Shown here: piece by piece, positions 47,860 to 60,439 of the stretch | Layout of the letters: every line of letters begins with the position of its first letter | Position numbering within the stretch: position 1 is the stretch's first letter | Assembly: GCA_030620095.1 (NCBI GenBank) | Contig: JAUTXW010001342.1 | Coordinates: 186,001-250,000, forward strand | Direction: 5' to 3' | DNA from: Kuschelorhynchus macadamiae | Lineage: Eukaryota > Arthropoda > Insecta > Coleoptera > Curculionidae | Length of the DNA stretch: 64,000 bases | Position numbers and translations under genes: made by a program | The notes under the pieces: generated by a model | Seen by the model: only the letters and a program-made list of their open reading frames with translations | What the model was told of the DNA's origin: nothing | The model's database searches: none

Positions 47860-49285
47860 TCCAACAACGGGCTCTTCGACATTCTTTCTGCCAAAGAGGA
47901 TTTCATGAACTCTGGTGATGAAATCGTCTCCACGTCTTAAAATTCATTTTGCCATAAAAAATGCACGAAATGACCTTCAGGGTTAAAAAGGTAAGACGTA
48001 TTCTCAAAACTCTTAATAACAAAACGGCCTCTAGCATTGATTGTATTCTGGCCATAGTTCTAAAAAGTACAATTTTGAAGTGGCCCATATCCTTACCAGG
48101 TTATCCTAAGGATCCTATGACAAGACCACGTTCCCAAAAAAAAAGTTCCCTTTAACTGTAGGCTCATAGCCCTACTTCCAATTGTAAATAAGGCAATGGA
48201 AAAGTATATTAATACTGATCTTTTAAGTTACCTTGGGAGGTTACCTTGTAACTCACAAATGGGACAAGTCCATCAAATTATTGCCCTCGACATGTCCAAA
48301 GCTTTTGATCAAGTGTGGCATGACTCACTTCTTCATAAACTTTTTGCCTATGGTTTTCCTTCAAAACTTTGTATTTTAATTGTCAGTCTTCTTTCCAACA
48401 GAAATATTTCTGTAGTGACTGATGACCAATCATTTAACATTTATAAAATCAACCCAGGCGTTCCATAAAGTTCGTGTGTTGGTATCTACCCTATTTCTCC
48501 TACATATCAATGCTTTGCTTTCTTCTACCAGAAGTTCTAATAGAAGATATAGTACACTTTACTCCAATACACAATTTCCCAAACCGGTTGTTTCCAAGGG
48601 TCAAATTGATTAAAGGCATTAAAATCGTCGATTGGGGAACAAGGAGACTTGTACAGCCACTAATTCATAATCATCTTTACTATCTCACAAATTATAATAC
48701 CCATACCATTCAAACAAATGATCAAATGCTTGAAGTCAAAGTTTCCTTTAGCCCCTTGACATCATTTTTTAGAAAGATCTTTGCTGACATCTTTACATGA
48801 CATACACCTCAATTGCCACAGTAGCCACGAAGAAATTAGGTTTTCTTTTCCGGGCTCAAAAATACTTTTTTTCTGCCAACTTTTATACTTGAGTTTTGTT
48901 CGAATATATGGGAAGCAGGTTCACCTTCAATCCATAACATCCTAGATTCTGTCCAAAGGAGAGCCACTCGATTGATTGATGATTACAAGGAAGCTGGCAT
49001 CACTAAAGCATCGTCGCTTTGTGGGCAATCTGTCTCTGTTTTACAGGCACTACCAGGGATTCTATTTTGATGAATTATCAATCATTTTATGCTTTAAAGC
49101 ATCGAGCCATATGCATCCCCTCACCGTCCTACTCCAAAGACCAAGGACCTCTCGTTTTTTCGCTCCTTTGTTTCCAACAAAAGTCTTTTCATCTTCTTCC
49201 GATCTGCAATTCTTTGAGAATCAATAAACTTTCTCTACCTTCACTTAAAGCGGGCACTCGGCCTTTATGTTCTATTCTTAGATAA
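47860..49285 (+). pseudogene. Jockey/CR1-like LINE reverse-transcriptase relic
   Basis: Scattered plus-strand frames follow the order of a non-LTR RT. The thumb-side start VKKVRRILKTLNNKTASSID (near 47980) is followed by LDMSKAFDQVWHDSLLHKL with the motif A Asp (48290-48340), then LLSNRNISVV and INPGVP (48390-48468), where active copies continue PQGSVLSP. Further on is a HRRFVGNLSLFYRHYQG block and a terminal tail (48976-49285) matching the C-terminal end of these polymerases. The YxDD box is not found: the region between 48480 and 48850 is rearranged or deleted. No endonuclease domain lies upstream. The copy is 5'-truncated, frameshifted and inactive. Jockey versus CR1 cannot be decided by eye. 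Confidence 0.8.
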
Positions 49286-50079
49286 AATAATAATATTTTT
49301 AATTATTTTGTTTCACCTCTTACCAGATACTTATACACATTTAACCCTAATCTTAAGTGAAATACAAATTCTGAACGAACCGTCATGTAAAAGTTCTGTT
49401 AGTACAATTAGATATTTAAAACTTTAGGAGAGTTCACATACTCTAATCTAGCCTCTAGAAAACTCTAGAAAACTAGCCGTTTCGGCTTGTTTTCCAGGAA
49501 ACATACAAAAACCCTGCTAGGAACAATTTAACCAATCAGATTGAGAGCCATATTGTATTCAACAAACGTTTTTTTGTGTTGCTGTCTAGTCGATTTAATT
49601 TTTTTAAAGTTACAAACTATACTAAAAATGATAAATTTGAATGGTTAACCCTTTATAATACAGCACCCATATAGAAAGTAAGTACAAGACTTTCTGAGAT
49701 TTATCTAAAAATAAGTAACGCAAATTTGATTGTTTTTTGGTATCTATTGTATATCTATTCTGTTGTATTGTTGTAAAAACCTGCAACATAATTATCCACT
49801 ATTTTGTATTTGCATATTTTGTAGAGATTTTTCAAGCAAGTTGTTAAAAAATATTGAATAGATGGTTATATTTTTCTCAACAATAAAGTGAAACAAAATT
49901 TTTGGTATAATTTTGCATACAAGGTGTTAAATTATTTGGCAATTTATCTCTAAAATTAGGTGGGAAAATATTTATTCGGTTAGAGTGTTTCTAAAAACTG
50001 AAATAAAAATCTCCAAAATTTGTAAATAAACGTTCAATAATTACCTTAAAAATATTGTGTAAAAACTAAGACAATTTTT
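49286..50079. other. AT-rich stretch without recognised features
   Basis: A local CTCTAGAAAACTCTAGAAAA direct repeat (49450) is present but no gene. Confidence 0.4.
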
Positions 50080-50965
50080 TCCGCTTATGTGTTTTGATTT
50101 AGATGTTTTGCATTTACCATTTACAGGATTACAACTTAAGTCATTACAAAATTTAAAAAAGTAGAGTACTCCCAAAATCGCAAAAATTATTTTGGAACAA
50201 TTTTACTCTGTTAACTAGGACCTATCCCTACACACACATCACGGACGCTAGGTACGAAATGGCCGTGATCTTCTGATTCTTCCGTCATAGCCGATACCTG
50301 CCTATCAATGTTTTGTCGTGGCGGAACATTTTGCCGTCAAAAAAAAACTTCTTAGCCCCTAATTCATAAAGGATATTGTCTTTGCTCACCAGCAGGATTT
50401 CTTTACCTGCAATCATATTTTTGTAGACTTCGATTTTTACTACTTTTTCCTATGTAAATATAACCTCACTCGCACGATGAAATCCGGGATTTTTAAGCAA
50501 CAAGATGTATTACGTATGATTTTGCAATATTTGCATAAAGTTCTATGGCTTTGTTTGTCATCGCCCGCCATCTTAAAATGTAGACACGCTTACTTCGTTA
50601 TAAATCTGTAATACCCTGCATACATTAGTAGAAGTCCGTGACTTTGTTTTTAAATTTCGTTAACTTTAAAAACTACCTTTTAAAGTTAACATTGCCTTTT
50701 TAGTTTTCTAGTAATAAGAAAATTGGCAAAAATCTTACTTTTTAAAAATGACTCGTGATTTCATAATTTTGTTTAAGTAAAAAGAATAATCCAAAAACGA
50801 TTTTAGGGAAGAATCTTAGTTAACAGAATGGACCTTCAATATTATTCTAAATTGACCTTTGCGATTTTGCAGCTACAGTAATTTTTTGATTTTTGTGATA
50901 ACCTAAGTTCTCACCCTGTAAATGGTAAACACAAAACAGCTTTGTCAAAACGCACCCACATTTTA
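50080..50965. mobile_element. Palindromic element with ~145-bp diverged arms
   Basis: The left arm (about 50080-50222) carries TTATGTGTTTTGAT, TTTACCATTTACAGG, CAAAATCGCAAA and CTCTGTTAACTAGGA. The right arm (about 50815-50965) has the reversed series: CTTAGTTAACAGAATGG, TTTGCGATTTTGCAG, CCTGTAAATGGTAAACA and CAAAACGCACCC. The ~590-bp interior is non-coding and somewhat GC-richer. This suggests a non-autonomous DNA element. Superfamily unknown. Confidence 0.6.
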
Positions 50966-51339
50966 AAACTAGAAGAAATTTTCTATTAGCAAAAATAAAG
51001 TTTTATAAAATCAGATTAAAATTAACAAAGATATACGGGTTTAAGTTTTTCGTAAAAAAAAAAGAAGTACCTCACTTCGTGTCTGGAGTGGTTTATATTA
51101 CGTGTTCTTGTAATTAATATAGTAAATGCTATGTTTAAGAACCTAAGATGCCGATTACATTTATACCAAGATACTTCAAAAACCCATTTAATTTGTTTAA
51201 AAATTTATGTAATATACAGTATGTTCTTAATAAAAGCGTTAATTTATATCTAGATTTTTTCCTGGAACCCGAGAATTATCGCTTTATCTTCTTTAACTCA
51301 AAAACTCAAACCTTATTTTTTACAAACCTGATTAAAGGG
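50966..51339. other. Stretch without recognised features
   Basis: A 77-codon frame beginning at 51148 was not recognised. Confidence 0.4.
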
Positions 51340-51700
51340 GACCTGATGCCATACATTAGCAGAAGTTCGACAAAAATCTGAAACACTGACAGTTTCATAA
51401 TGGTTTAATTTCCTTCAAAGTAAGCTTTTAGATTAATTGTATCCCTGTCAGTGCTTGCCCTCATAGGAAATAAGTATTATCTGAAAATCTGTTCACTTAC
51501 GTGTACGCAAAAGAAACTTTCCGCAAAATATACGAAGCACTTTAGTAAAGATTTTGACTATAAATCGTTTAAAAAGAGTTATTTCAATAAAGCAAGTTGT
51601 GTAGAAATATCCGGAGCTTCACCTTTGGATAAACATACAATTTATGCGGGGTGGAGAAAACATTACTCTGGGACGAATGGAGATGACAGCGTTAACCTGA
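51340..51700 (+). repeat. Diverged dispersed repeat, copy 1
   Basis: The 51520-51700 part, with AAAATATACGAAGCACTTTA and GGGGTGGAGAAAACATTA followed by GAATGGAGATGACAGC, has a counterpart at 56755-56945 (AAAATATACGCAGCACTTAA, GGGTGGAGAACGCATTA, GAATGGAGGCGACATCAG). In both copies the frame reads like I-S-...-GWR(K/T)HY...TNGxD, so the parent was possibly a coding or transposon sequence. Separately, CATACATTAG(C/T)AGAAGT occurs at 51350 and 50620. Confidence 0.5.
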
Positions 51701-52009
51701 TACCATATGAAAATTTTTTTGCGTCCAGCACATATTCGCTAAAACCTAACATTTCTTACTCGACATTGCTTAGTTGCTTTTCAAATTTTTGAAATATAGT
51801 AAAGATATTTGTTTAATTTAAAAAAAGTGAAATATACAAAAAAAAACTAAAACCACCCTGCATAAAATCGAACTGGGAAAATATACTGATTGGCTAACTA
51901 GGGCGAAGAAAAAAAGAGTGATTTTTTATTACTCTAGGTAGAACTTCTTATCTGTTACAACTTTATATTACTCAACAAAATTATGAAAATGCAAATTTTG
52001 CTAAAAGAG
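51701..52009. other. Stretch without recognised features
   Basis: Only the end of a 113-codon frame that overlaps the repeat above. Nothing else was seen. Confidence 0.4.
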
Positions 52010-53720
52010 TGCGTCTAGCCGACCGAGTGTATCAGAGTCGCTTTCCTACCCTTTCTTCATTCATCGCTTTGTCAAACAGTCCCATTAAAACAGTAAACAG
52101 TACCTAAGACGTTCTAATTGCCATATTTTAAAAAGTAGTAAACAGAGTGTCTTAGCAACATAGTAAAATAGTAACCTAAAAATATAATTGCTTTATTATT
52201 ATTGTGACAAAACTAATTACGGTGCTGTGCTAGAATCAGTGCGCCACCGTTTCACATTCCCCACCAAGGTAAGGTCGAAATCTTCCATTAAGTCTGCTAC
52301 GTGACGATCCCCGCTCCGCCTTAGCTTTTGCCGCATGCGCTAGAGTCTAGAGATGACAAAAATCAGTATTTTGTTGTAACAGGTACGACCTGTTCCTGTT
52401 CCAAGTCCATGCCTGTTACGGATACCTGTGACAAAATACTCTTCCCGCCTTGGTGGTTCGGGTCGTTGAAACCGTGATTAAACGGCGGTTTCGAGTATGG
52501 CATCCCGCGGCTCGTTGATTATGGCCTGTTTCGCTGCGTAATACTAGGTAGCTTACATGGTTTCTGGTTTAAATACTCGCTTGTTTCTGAGTCATAGATC
52601 GGTAAAATATAGGATGCGCGTGGAAGATTTTGCGGTGTATGTAGCGAATGTAAAGTTGACCCGGCATCATTGTTGTACTTTTACTTACCGTTCGAGCAGG
52701 GAATTACAGAGAGGCATCAGATGGTGGCTTAATTCGTTATCAGCTCTTTCTATTTCTTTTGTTAATCATTTAAACGAATTAGACAAAGCAAAAATTGTCC
52801 TGTAAGTCATCTGTTTCAAACTTAAAAAAACACATGATTAGAAAACATCCAACGGTCAAATTGGTCGAATCATTAAATACCCAAGCAAACAATCTGGAAG
52901 AAGAAAATATTCAAGGTTCAAATAAGACACCTTCCGGTTTGTAATATAAAAAAACAAAGAAGCAAATGTTTTGTATATTACAAACCGGAATAATATGTGA
53001 AATATGCAATTTATATTGGTAGGTTATATATAAAGTATATATATTTAAAACGACTTTGGTACTTTTGTCATAAAAACTGACTTTGTAAAAAACATGTTTA
53101 ATGTTATTTGTGCTAAATATTTTAAGATTCACCTATTTTTGCCCGATTTGCGAATAATCTAATTCTTAGATTTTTTATTACTAATTACGATATCGTTCCT
53201 TTTGTAGGGAAAATTCTCGTCAGAAATACTGGTTTAGCGGAGCAGGAGCAGAATAGAGTAAATACCTGTGACGTTTTCAGCGTTTCAGTCACAGCGAATA
53301 TACTTCCTAATGTACTACATTACTAATGGGGTTGTTATAATTCACTTTGTTCTCGTTGTTTAAAAAATGAGTGTGTTAAAGAAAGACACACACAGAAGTC
53401 GCTCGATTCAACTGTAAATAAAACATTATGGGAGGGGCTTTTTCCACGCTGCCGCCCGACGGCACGCCGAGAAATGCCGAAGCCCGAAAAGCTTTTTCGT
53501 TCGATGAATAATGATGAAATATAAATATCTGCGCCTCCCGGGATCGCGGCAAGCTGGTAAAAATACTAGGTGTAGGAACGGTAACCGACATGTTTGCAAT
53601 CCAATACCTGTGACAAGCTTTTCCTAGCTCGTACCCGTGACGAGTATTTCTTAACAACTCTACTACAGTCATTCTTTCAGCAATATTGGCAGAGTGAACT
53701 GCAGCACAGGGACTCATTTT
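52010..53720 (+). mobile_element. hAT-like DNA transposon relic
   Basis: The segment is GC-richer than its surroundings and carries several ACCTGTGAC / ACCCGTGAC boxes (about 52427, 53263, 53605, 53632) on both sides of a BED-finger-like reading. Such subterminal boxes resemble the transposase-binding repeats of hAT elements. Terminal inverted repeats and an 8-bp target duplication were not located, and no dimerisation domain was found. A 113-codon minus-strand frame at 53376-53717 looks like an antisense by-product. Confidence 0.5.
52557..52942 (+). pseudogene. BED-zinc-finger-like N-terminus of an hAT transposase
   Basis: The 52557-52805 frame is followed, one base out of phase, by codons reading SCKSSVSNLKKHMIRKHPTV and then VESLNTQANNLEEENIQ before a stop. 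'SNLKKHMIRKHP' is the C-terminal half of a BED-type zinc finger (Cys...His-x-x-x-His spacing), the DNA-binding module at the start of hAT transposases. The first Cys pair is only partly present, and the catalytic and dimerisation parts are missing. It is a dead fragment. Confidence 0.55.
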
Positions 53721-54165
53721 TTACACACGAGTTTGTAACCTTATCATTAAAATTTTTGTAACAAGTTGAATAAATATTTAATGTAAGTAACGTGAAATTC
53801 TCAAAACCTTTCACTTCTTACTCAACAACTGTATAAAACGAATCAAATGTAAACAACAATTTTGGGTAACGAATTTAAATCTACATAAAGAAAATTCAAT
53901 ACAAAACGTTTCTGCAGATATTTTCTACGCTGCGAGTAAAGGTTCTTCTAATTTGCTTCCCGAGTTTTGAAGAAAAAGTACGAAAAAGAATATAAGCAAT
54001 TTACTCACTGGAGATCAACGAAAAATGTAAAAGAATAGACTAAACTGTGATGCTGGCTAGTTAATAGGAAAAAGTATAATAAGATACATATTATACAGTT
54101 ATTAAATTTATCCTTTGTTATTTCAGGCGAAAATTCAGAGCAATTTTTGGCATATTCAATGTTAC
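53721..54165. other. Stretch without recognised features
   Basis: No gene or clear repeat was seen. Confidence 0.4.
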
Positions 54166-54330
54166 AAAAAAACTCTTTAAGCAACAAGAATGTGGCTATT
54201 TCTCATTTTAAAAAGCTGCTTGCATTATTGGCCGGCAAATGACATGTACTATCCAAAAAAACTCTTTAAGCAACAAGAATGTGGCTATTTCTTAGTTTCA
54301 AAAGCTGCTTGCATTGTTGGCCGGCCGAAA
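54166..54330. repeat. ~90-bp tandem duplication
   Basis: The segment 54166-54236 (AAAAAAACTCTTTAAGCAAC to TATTGGCCGGC) repeats at 54256-54326 with two or three changes, separated by about 19 bases. The near identity suggests a recent duplication. Confidence 0.9.
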
Positions 54331-55439
54331 AATATTTTTCGTAACTAATGTCAAAATTAAAAAAAGTGTTGTCGCATAATGATTATTTTCGATTCGAATA
54401 ACATAAAAAACTTTATCTTCTGGCGTCAATTGAGTCAAAAATTGTGCAAATTTTCTTAAAAAATATTCCAGAGAAGCGGCCATTTTCTTGTTGCTAGGTT
54501 TGTTGTTTCAGGACTATAATGAATCTATTAGAGTACTTAATCCGAAAAAAGTGTACTATTTTGACACTAAACATGACCAAAAGATGTCATGAAGATAAAT
54601 ATATTTTTAAGAATCAACATGTGTAAGTTTAGCGTTCTTGGTTTTCAATAGATCTGAAAATAAATATTGTGTTCTATAAAATCTTACTTATTGGTATTAA
54701 AATTTACTTTTATCTAGAAGGCTCAGAAATAGCCCTACCAAAATAGCTTTTAGCAATTTTAAATATGAAGCATTACTTTCAAAAATTGGTTTAGCAAAAG
54801 CCGCTTTTGTCAATCACTAGCACGTCTTTTGAAGCATATGTATTTTGCACAATACATATGCATTAAATTTGATACACGCTGATATATAAATTAATATCAG
54901 CATGTATATGGTACTTCCAACGGCATCTCAGAACAGGTGCTTAGCATTAAAATAGCTAAATAACCCCTAATATCACGCAATTAGGCAGTGTAAAAACTTT
55001 AAAATTTTTAAATTTAAATATCTAATGCATAAGAAAGCTCCTAGAAAATTGTACTTTAGAAATCGTAAAAAGTCCGCTAAGGAAATGAAGACAGAAATCA
55101 AGGGGTTAAGTAAAAACATTTTCTTTCCAGTAGCATTTCCAGTTAAAGCGGGAGTAAGAAAAACTCTTTCTACAATCCTAACTAAAAAACCGCATTAAAA
55201 ATGTTATTATCTTTAACTTTTTTTGTCTGTTACTATAATTTGCTGTATACTTTTTGCTTTCAACTTTTTCACATACAGTGCTATAATGGTGAAAAAAGTA
55301 ACCCTCTGATATATTTTTAAATCTTCACGTTTCCGGGACCCTAGATCTTGAAAAATATGTTTTCCAATTTCCATTGGTATGTCAGTCGTTCTTTCTATTC
55401 ACTGTAAAGCTATATATTCAATTATTTCCAATTATGCAT
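54331..55439. other. AT-rich stretch without recognised features
   Basis: No open frame of note was seen. A 61-codon minus frame at 54298-54483 was not recognised. Confidence 0.4.
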
Positions 55440-55870
55440 AAAAATCAAGTGTCAAATGGGAATGAACTGATAGCTACTAATCGTAAAAATCGAATATAGC
55501 GGAACAAATTAGCAGCCCATTAAAATGTTAAAAAAACGAGCAGAAACAGAGAACAGAGAAATCAATTCTGATACGGGAATTAACTGGAACTATTTTGGTG
55601 CGAATCCAATTTGGAGGAAAAAAATGGCGGACTAATAAAACGGTAAATAAAATCAGTGTAAAAGACTACTTGTTTAATTAAACTCAATTTGTGCGCAAGT
55701 AATAAATGAGAATTTGCCATAAAACGTTGAGATTTTTGTACGAATCCAGTACGTTTCTACGAAAATTCTGACTCGTAAAAAACACTTTCTCAATTGAATT
55801 GTAATTTTGTTTAAAAATCAACTCGTGGAAAGATTTTGATAGGAATCCAATACCTCGGTACTGAAATGTT
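55440..55870 (+). repeat. Satellite-like family, second array
   Basis: Units with GGAATGAACTG, CGAATATAGCGGAACAAATT, GCAGCCCATTAAAATG, ATTTTGGTGCGAATCCAAT, AAAAATGGCGGACTAATAAA and CAATTTGTGCGCAAG follow the same order as at 6855-7540. Unit length is about 130 bases, with three degenerate units. Confidence 0.6.
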
Positions 55871-58649
55871 TTAAAAAACCAGTGTTAGAAACTATTATTT
55901 AATTTTGTATCTTGCACGGAAAACAGATGTAATATAGTGATGATTTGTGTATATACCTATATTGCTTATTGAATATGAGCAAAAATAAGAAGAAACAGAA
56001 TTCAGCATTCCTAATAAAAGAAGAGGCAAGTCCCGATTTTTAAATTTTTGCCTGAAATTACAAGTGAATAATAGATAGTGTATTTTTTACATGTAATTTG
56101 CTGTGATAATAATTCCTAATAATATAATAATTAGTTTTATTTGGAGTAAACTAAAGTAAATATGTAATTTAGGTATTGTATTATGGTATACTAAAGCCTT
56201 TACAAATTAAAGTCACGATATTCCAACAAATATCTTTCACAATTTTCTCTTTCTTCAGTTATTTCTCTCACAGTATCTGCGCCTTAAGTTATTCTTGGCA
56301 GGACATTACGTATAACCTTAGTTTTTAACCACAGTTCTCTACCTCTGGAGCCCTAATTGCAAACCTTACTGGCCATGCCATGCGTCTGACTGCGTTGTCA
56401 CATCTCCGAAGTCATTCCCAATCAGTCTGGGCAACGGTCGGTATGAAAATATCTGCCTATCTCTCTTTTACCAATCTCCAATTTTTGATGCTATAAAGTC
56501 ATAAGTCTAGCCCAATTTAAACTATTTAGTTCACTTGAAGTAAACCTTATTCGAAGTCGTACATTTTACATTTTAATCTCAATGCTTAACTTTATATTTT
56601 AACCGATAATTATTAAAACTAGTAATTTTTTTGCCGATTGTAAAAACTATACACTATAATGATAAAGCAAGTAGCAAGGAGCAAGAGTAAACATCCTCTA
56701 GGTTTACATATTTAAGTTCATATATGCAAATCAGAAAATATTAAAAAAAGCACACTACATTTTTCTATAAAATATACGCAGCACTTAAACTGAACTTTTT
56801 GGCTTTAAAATCATGTTATGTCTAACAAACCAAATGGTGTGCGGATATCAGTGACATTACTTTCAGTCAACGACAAGATCTTCTTTGGGTGGAGAACGCA
56901 TTATGTATAAACGAATGGAGGCGACATCAGCAGCATTAAACTGATTTATACATTTTACGGCGTTTACGGTTTTTTAAAAATATAAGTTATAAGCGTGTTC
57001 ATAAGTTGTGTTTTTAAATGTCTCATTTACATGAAAGGCTATTGTATGTGAAAATACATGCAAATTTATGTAATATCTTATTTTATTATTGTTATTATTT
57101 TCTTCTATCCCGGTTCGCCGGCGTCTTCATTGTTCTAATCACGCGTTCTAACCGAAGACGTGTTACCACTAGTTTTTATTTGAAAAATATAGAATATAGC
57201 GATTCTCTTTCTTAGACCTCCAAAAATATCCAGAAAATAGAAAAATATTATATAAGTATATCAATAAATGAAACAATAATATAATAACCTGAAATGAGTG
57301 AGGCAATCTCGCATTTAATTATATTTGATTAAAACATATAACAAAAATATAAATATTATTCAAAACAATAATATTCTTAGTGGTAATAATAAACATATTA
57401 CTTGTATTGATGATAATAATTTAATTTTTTAAAACACAAGACGATTTTATTATCCGGTTTCATCAAGGGTGAGCTACCTCTTAATCAATTTTAATATTGT
57501 TTCATTAAAGCTTTTAATTTACAGGTCTTGTATCGGTACTTATTATTTATTTTTAGTGCGATGAAAAAAAAGTTTAAATTTTTGATTGAAAAGACAGTAA
57601 AACAGTATGATCAAAATTTCCCAAAATCCAAAAAAAACCCTAGACGAGGTTTTTTTTAAATTAGTTACTTTTATTAAGCATACATTTTTACCACTATTTG
57701 ACAGAAAAGCAAAAACAGCTGAATATATTTGTCCTCAACATACTTCAAATAGTAAATTGAGAAATAAGTATGGCAACGCTGTGCCTTACGATCAAATCTC
57801 AGTTATGGACACTGCCTGGTTTAACCTACTTTCATATTATACAATAAATAAATTAAATAGTTTTTTATTTGACATTTATTTTTATTCAAATTTGTATGAA
57901 AATCCTCTTCAAGTACTGCTGGCCACCTCAAAGACATAAAGCAAATCTTAGTGCAAATTAAAATGTGTATATTTCGGAAACCAGGAAAAATATTTGAGTG
58001 CGTTTTTTTAAGATATTGGGACGCTTTCTTGTAGAACAGGATAAATATTTAGCAACTTTTGTATTTCAGTAGTTTTGCTATATGGTGGTTTTAAAATGGA
58101 ATGTATTTTTTTCAAAATTTTAGTATGCAGAAAGTTATTAAGTTTTTATTCTGTTTTAAAGGGTGGTTTGGGAGATTAAATATAAAAAAGTTATTTAATG
58201 GATTTTTCGACATCCGCCTTAATTTGAAATATGATTTTTTTATGAAAATGTTCATTTATTTTATATTTTACTCTATTTACTATATAAAGTGGTTAAATAA
58301 ATGCCCATGAAATATTTTTACTGAAAAAAAAATCTCGAAAGCGCAAATTATGATTATTGTGGTGGATATTCGAAAACCAACGAATGTTTTTTAGAATTAT
58401 AGCAAATTTTTTTATATAATTACAACTTAACCTCCCTCGCATTTAAAATACCAAACAACATGGCACATTTTAACCCCAAGGAACTTCCTACAAAATGTTT
58501 AAATACAATATAGAATAAGTCCTAAAAAATGTGTAATCATTGTGTAAAAGTCTGAGTTCTACAGGGTGGACCCGAAATTCGAACCAAAGTTGCCATTAAT
58601 TGAAATGTAAATTAATTAATGTCCAAAACTCTAAAAGAAAATATTGAAG
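55871..58649. other. AT-rich stretch, with the second copy of the 51.5 kb repeat
   Basis: The 56755-56945 segment matches 51520-51700. Open frames at 57018, 57607 (110 codons) and 58101 were not recognised. Nothing else is supported. Confidence 0.4.
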
Positions 58650-59570
58650 GTAGCAAAATGTCTACTACGAGAAAACCCCAGACCAGACAAAAAACAACTT
58701 GATGAATTTAAAAGAGCAATCACAGAATTCGAAGGAACAGGTCCCATCTAACGAATCGGCATCCTTAAACAAAATTTCTCCAAAAAAATGGCTATTGCGA
58801 TTAAAATGTTGAATGAGAATATTCTTCCTCAACATTTGACGGACCCAATATGACAGTTTCAATCAAATAAAAACAGCAATTTATGCAGGAGCTTTGGCTG
58901 TAGCGAGATCTATCGAAGAAATACTAAAAACGAAAAATGTATCTACCAGAACTCGTCAGACTAGCCCTCCATGGGAGCAACGAATAACCGAGATTGTAAA
59001 CAAATTAAGGACAAAATTGGACGAGTCAAAGAAAATGATGCAGGAAATAGAGCAAAGAGAGTTATAAAGCATTTAACTGAAATAGAAAGTACATCAAGGA
59101 AACATGCTAATTACAGCTCCTCTAACAATACACTCGAAGAAATACTAGACACATTAAAACAACAACTTAAGGCCAAGTCCCAAGGACAATACAGATGGAA
59201 GGAGTCAAACTAAGTATCAAAATAAATTATTTACAACCAATGAATAGTTATACTATAGTAGCCTAAAATCAAACAATATAGAAGAAACAAATCCCCCACT
59301 ACAAAAAAATACACCACTCCAATGTCGTGACCGAGGAAGTTACCAAGGCTGCCATGCATACTATAGGCCCAGACGGTATTCATAACTTTTGGATTAAACG
59401 ATTTACTAGTACCCATGAGCACCTTGCACATCCCTTTAACAAGTTTTTAACCGATCTGGAATGTGTCCCAGAGCATCTGACACGAGGAATAACCTATTTA
59501 CTCCCAAAAGATAGAAATACCAATAACCCGGCAAAATACCATCCTATAACACGCATATGCATGCTATAAA
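58650..59570 (+). pseudogene. R4/Dong-like LINE, 5' part of pol (interrupted)
   Basis: Plus-strand readings include SPPWEQRITEIVNKLRTKLD near 58960, TLEEILDTLKQQLKAKSQGQ (frame 58971-59213), and VTEEVTKAAM...GPDGIHNFWIKRF followed by LTRGITYLLPKDRNT and NPAKYHPIT (59327-59569). This is the linker and first RT blocks of a LINE family with an upstream 'PPW..RI' segment and a 'GPDGI.NFWIK' block. Stops and shifts are frequent. It breaks off at about 59570, where a Crypton-type sequence follows, and resumes at about 60440. Confidence 0.75.
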
Positions 59571-59676
59571 AAAAATGTCTACCTCGGTGCGGAAAAATCA
59601 TCTATGCGGAAAAAAGGTTTCTTCCTCACTAGTGTGGAAAAATATATTTCAAAATTAATTTATTATTTATTAATTT

Positions 59677-60290
59677 ATGAAACTGACATTTCGACATGTT
59701 TATTTGTCATTAATTGCTTTTATATGTGCGCATTTTCCTTTGTTTTGTATTATTACAATGAATTTAAGTGAATTTGACAATCTGGCCATGCAAAACGAGG
59801 TTTTAGAAAATATTATGAACGCAGTAAAAGAAGTAGATTTGGATTTCCTTCCACGAAAATCCAAAGTCAGATTCATTCAAGAATACGAAAAAAATCATAA
59901 ATGGTGCGCCAACAAGAAAATCAACAACATTAGTACAGAAGAGGTGCTTCTAGTTTACTTTCAAGAAATTTCAAAGAATATTCAACTTTCTACAATGTGA
60001 TCCAAGTACTCAATGATAAAATCTATACCGATAATTAAGAAAAACTTTGATATTAGCAGGCATTTTAAATTGACTGCTTATTTAAAATGAAAGTTTTAGA
60101 CCAAAAATTTTAAACCAGGAACATGTTGAAAAATGTTTAAGCATTACGGCTGACCATATTTATTTACTAATCAAAGTCGCAACACTAATTGAAATCGCTG
60201 GAATTGAAATGAAAGATTTGTTTCTGTTGAAAATCTTAGATAGCAAGACTCACCAGAGTAGAAGTTTTGTTATAACTGAAGAATCTTAAT
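59677..60290 (+). pseudogene. Crypton-type tyrosine-recombinase relic inserted in the LINE
   Basis: The 59677-60000 frame contains LPRKSKVRFIQEYEKNHKWC and STEEVLLVYFQEISKN, the N-terminal SAM-like region seen in Crypton recombinase-type proteins. Where the family has Trp-Ser a TGA stands (59998), followed in frame by SKYSMIKSI and ISRHFKLTAYLK. A frameshift then leads to EHVEKCLSI...IYLLIKVATLIEIAG and ILDSKTHQSRSFVIT, the start of the recombinase core. The C-terminal Arg-His-Arg-Tyr catalytic part is not found before LINE sequence resumes. The copy is dead. Exact borders within the LINE are uncertain (somewhere in 59571-60440). Confidence 0.65.
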
Positions 60291-60439
60291 TTAATCAAGA
60301 AGCACATGTCGTCAAAAGATTTTTGTCAATTTACAAAAGGGTCTATGGTTCCACTATATGCTGGATTTGGATGTTTCAAAAAAGCAGCCACGTCCGAAGA
60401 CATCTTACCAAACTTATTAATGTCAACAGTTATCTTACC

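Noticed and set aside
49440..49480. CTCTAGAAAACTCTAGAAAAC as a heat-shock element
   Set aside because: Spacing and orientation of GAA/TTC blocks do not fit the consensus, and no gene follows.
53376..53717. 113-codon minus-strand open frame
   Set aside because: No motif; it falls in the hAT-like relic opposite to its coding strand.
57607..57939. 110-codon plus-strand open frame
   Set aside because: No family motif; chance frame in AT-rich DNA is as likely.
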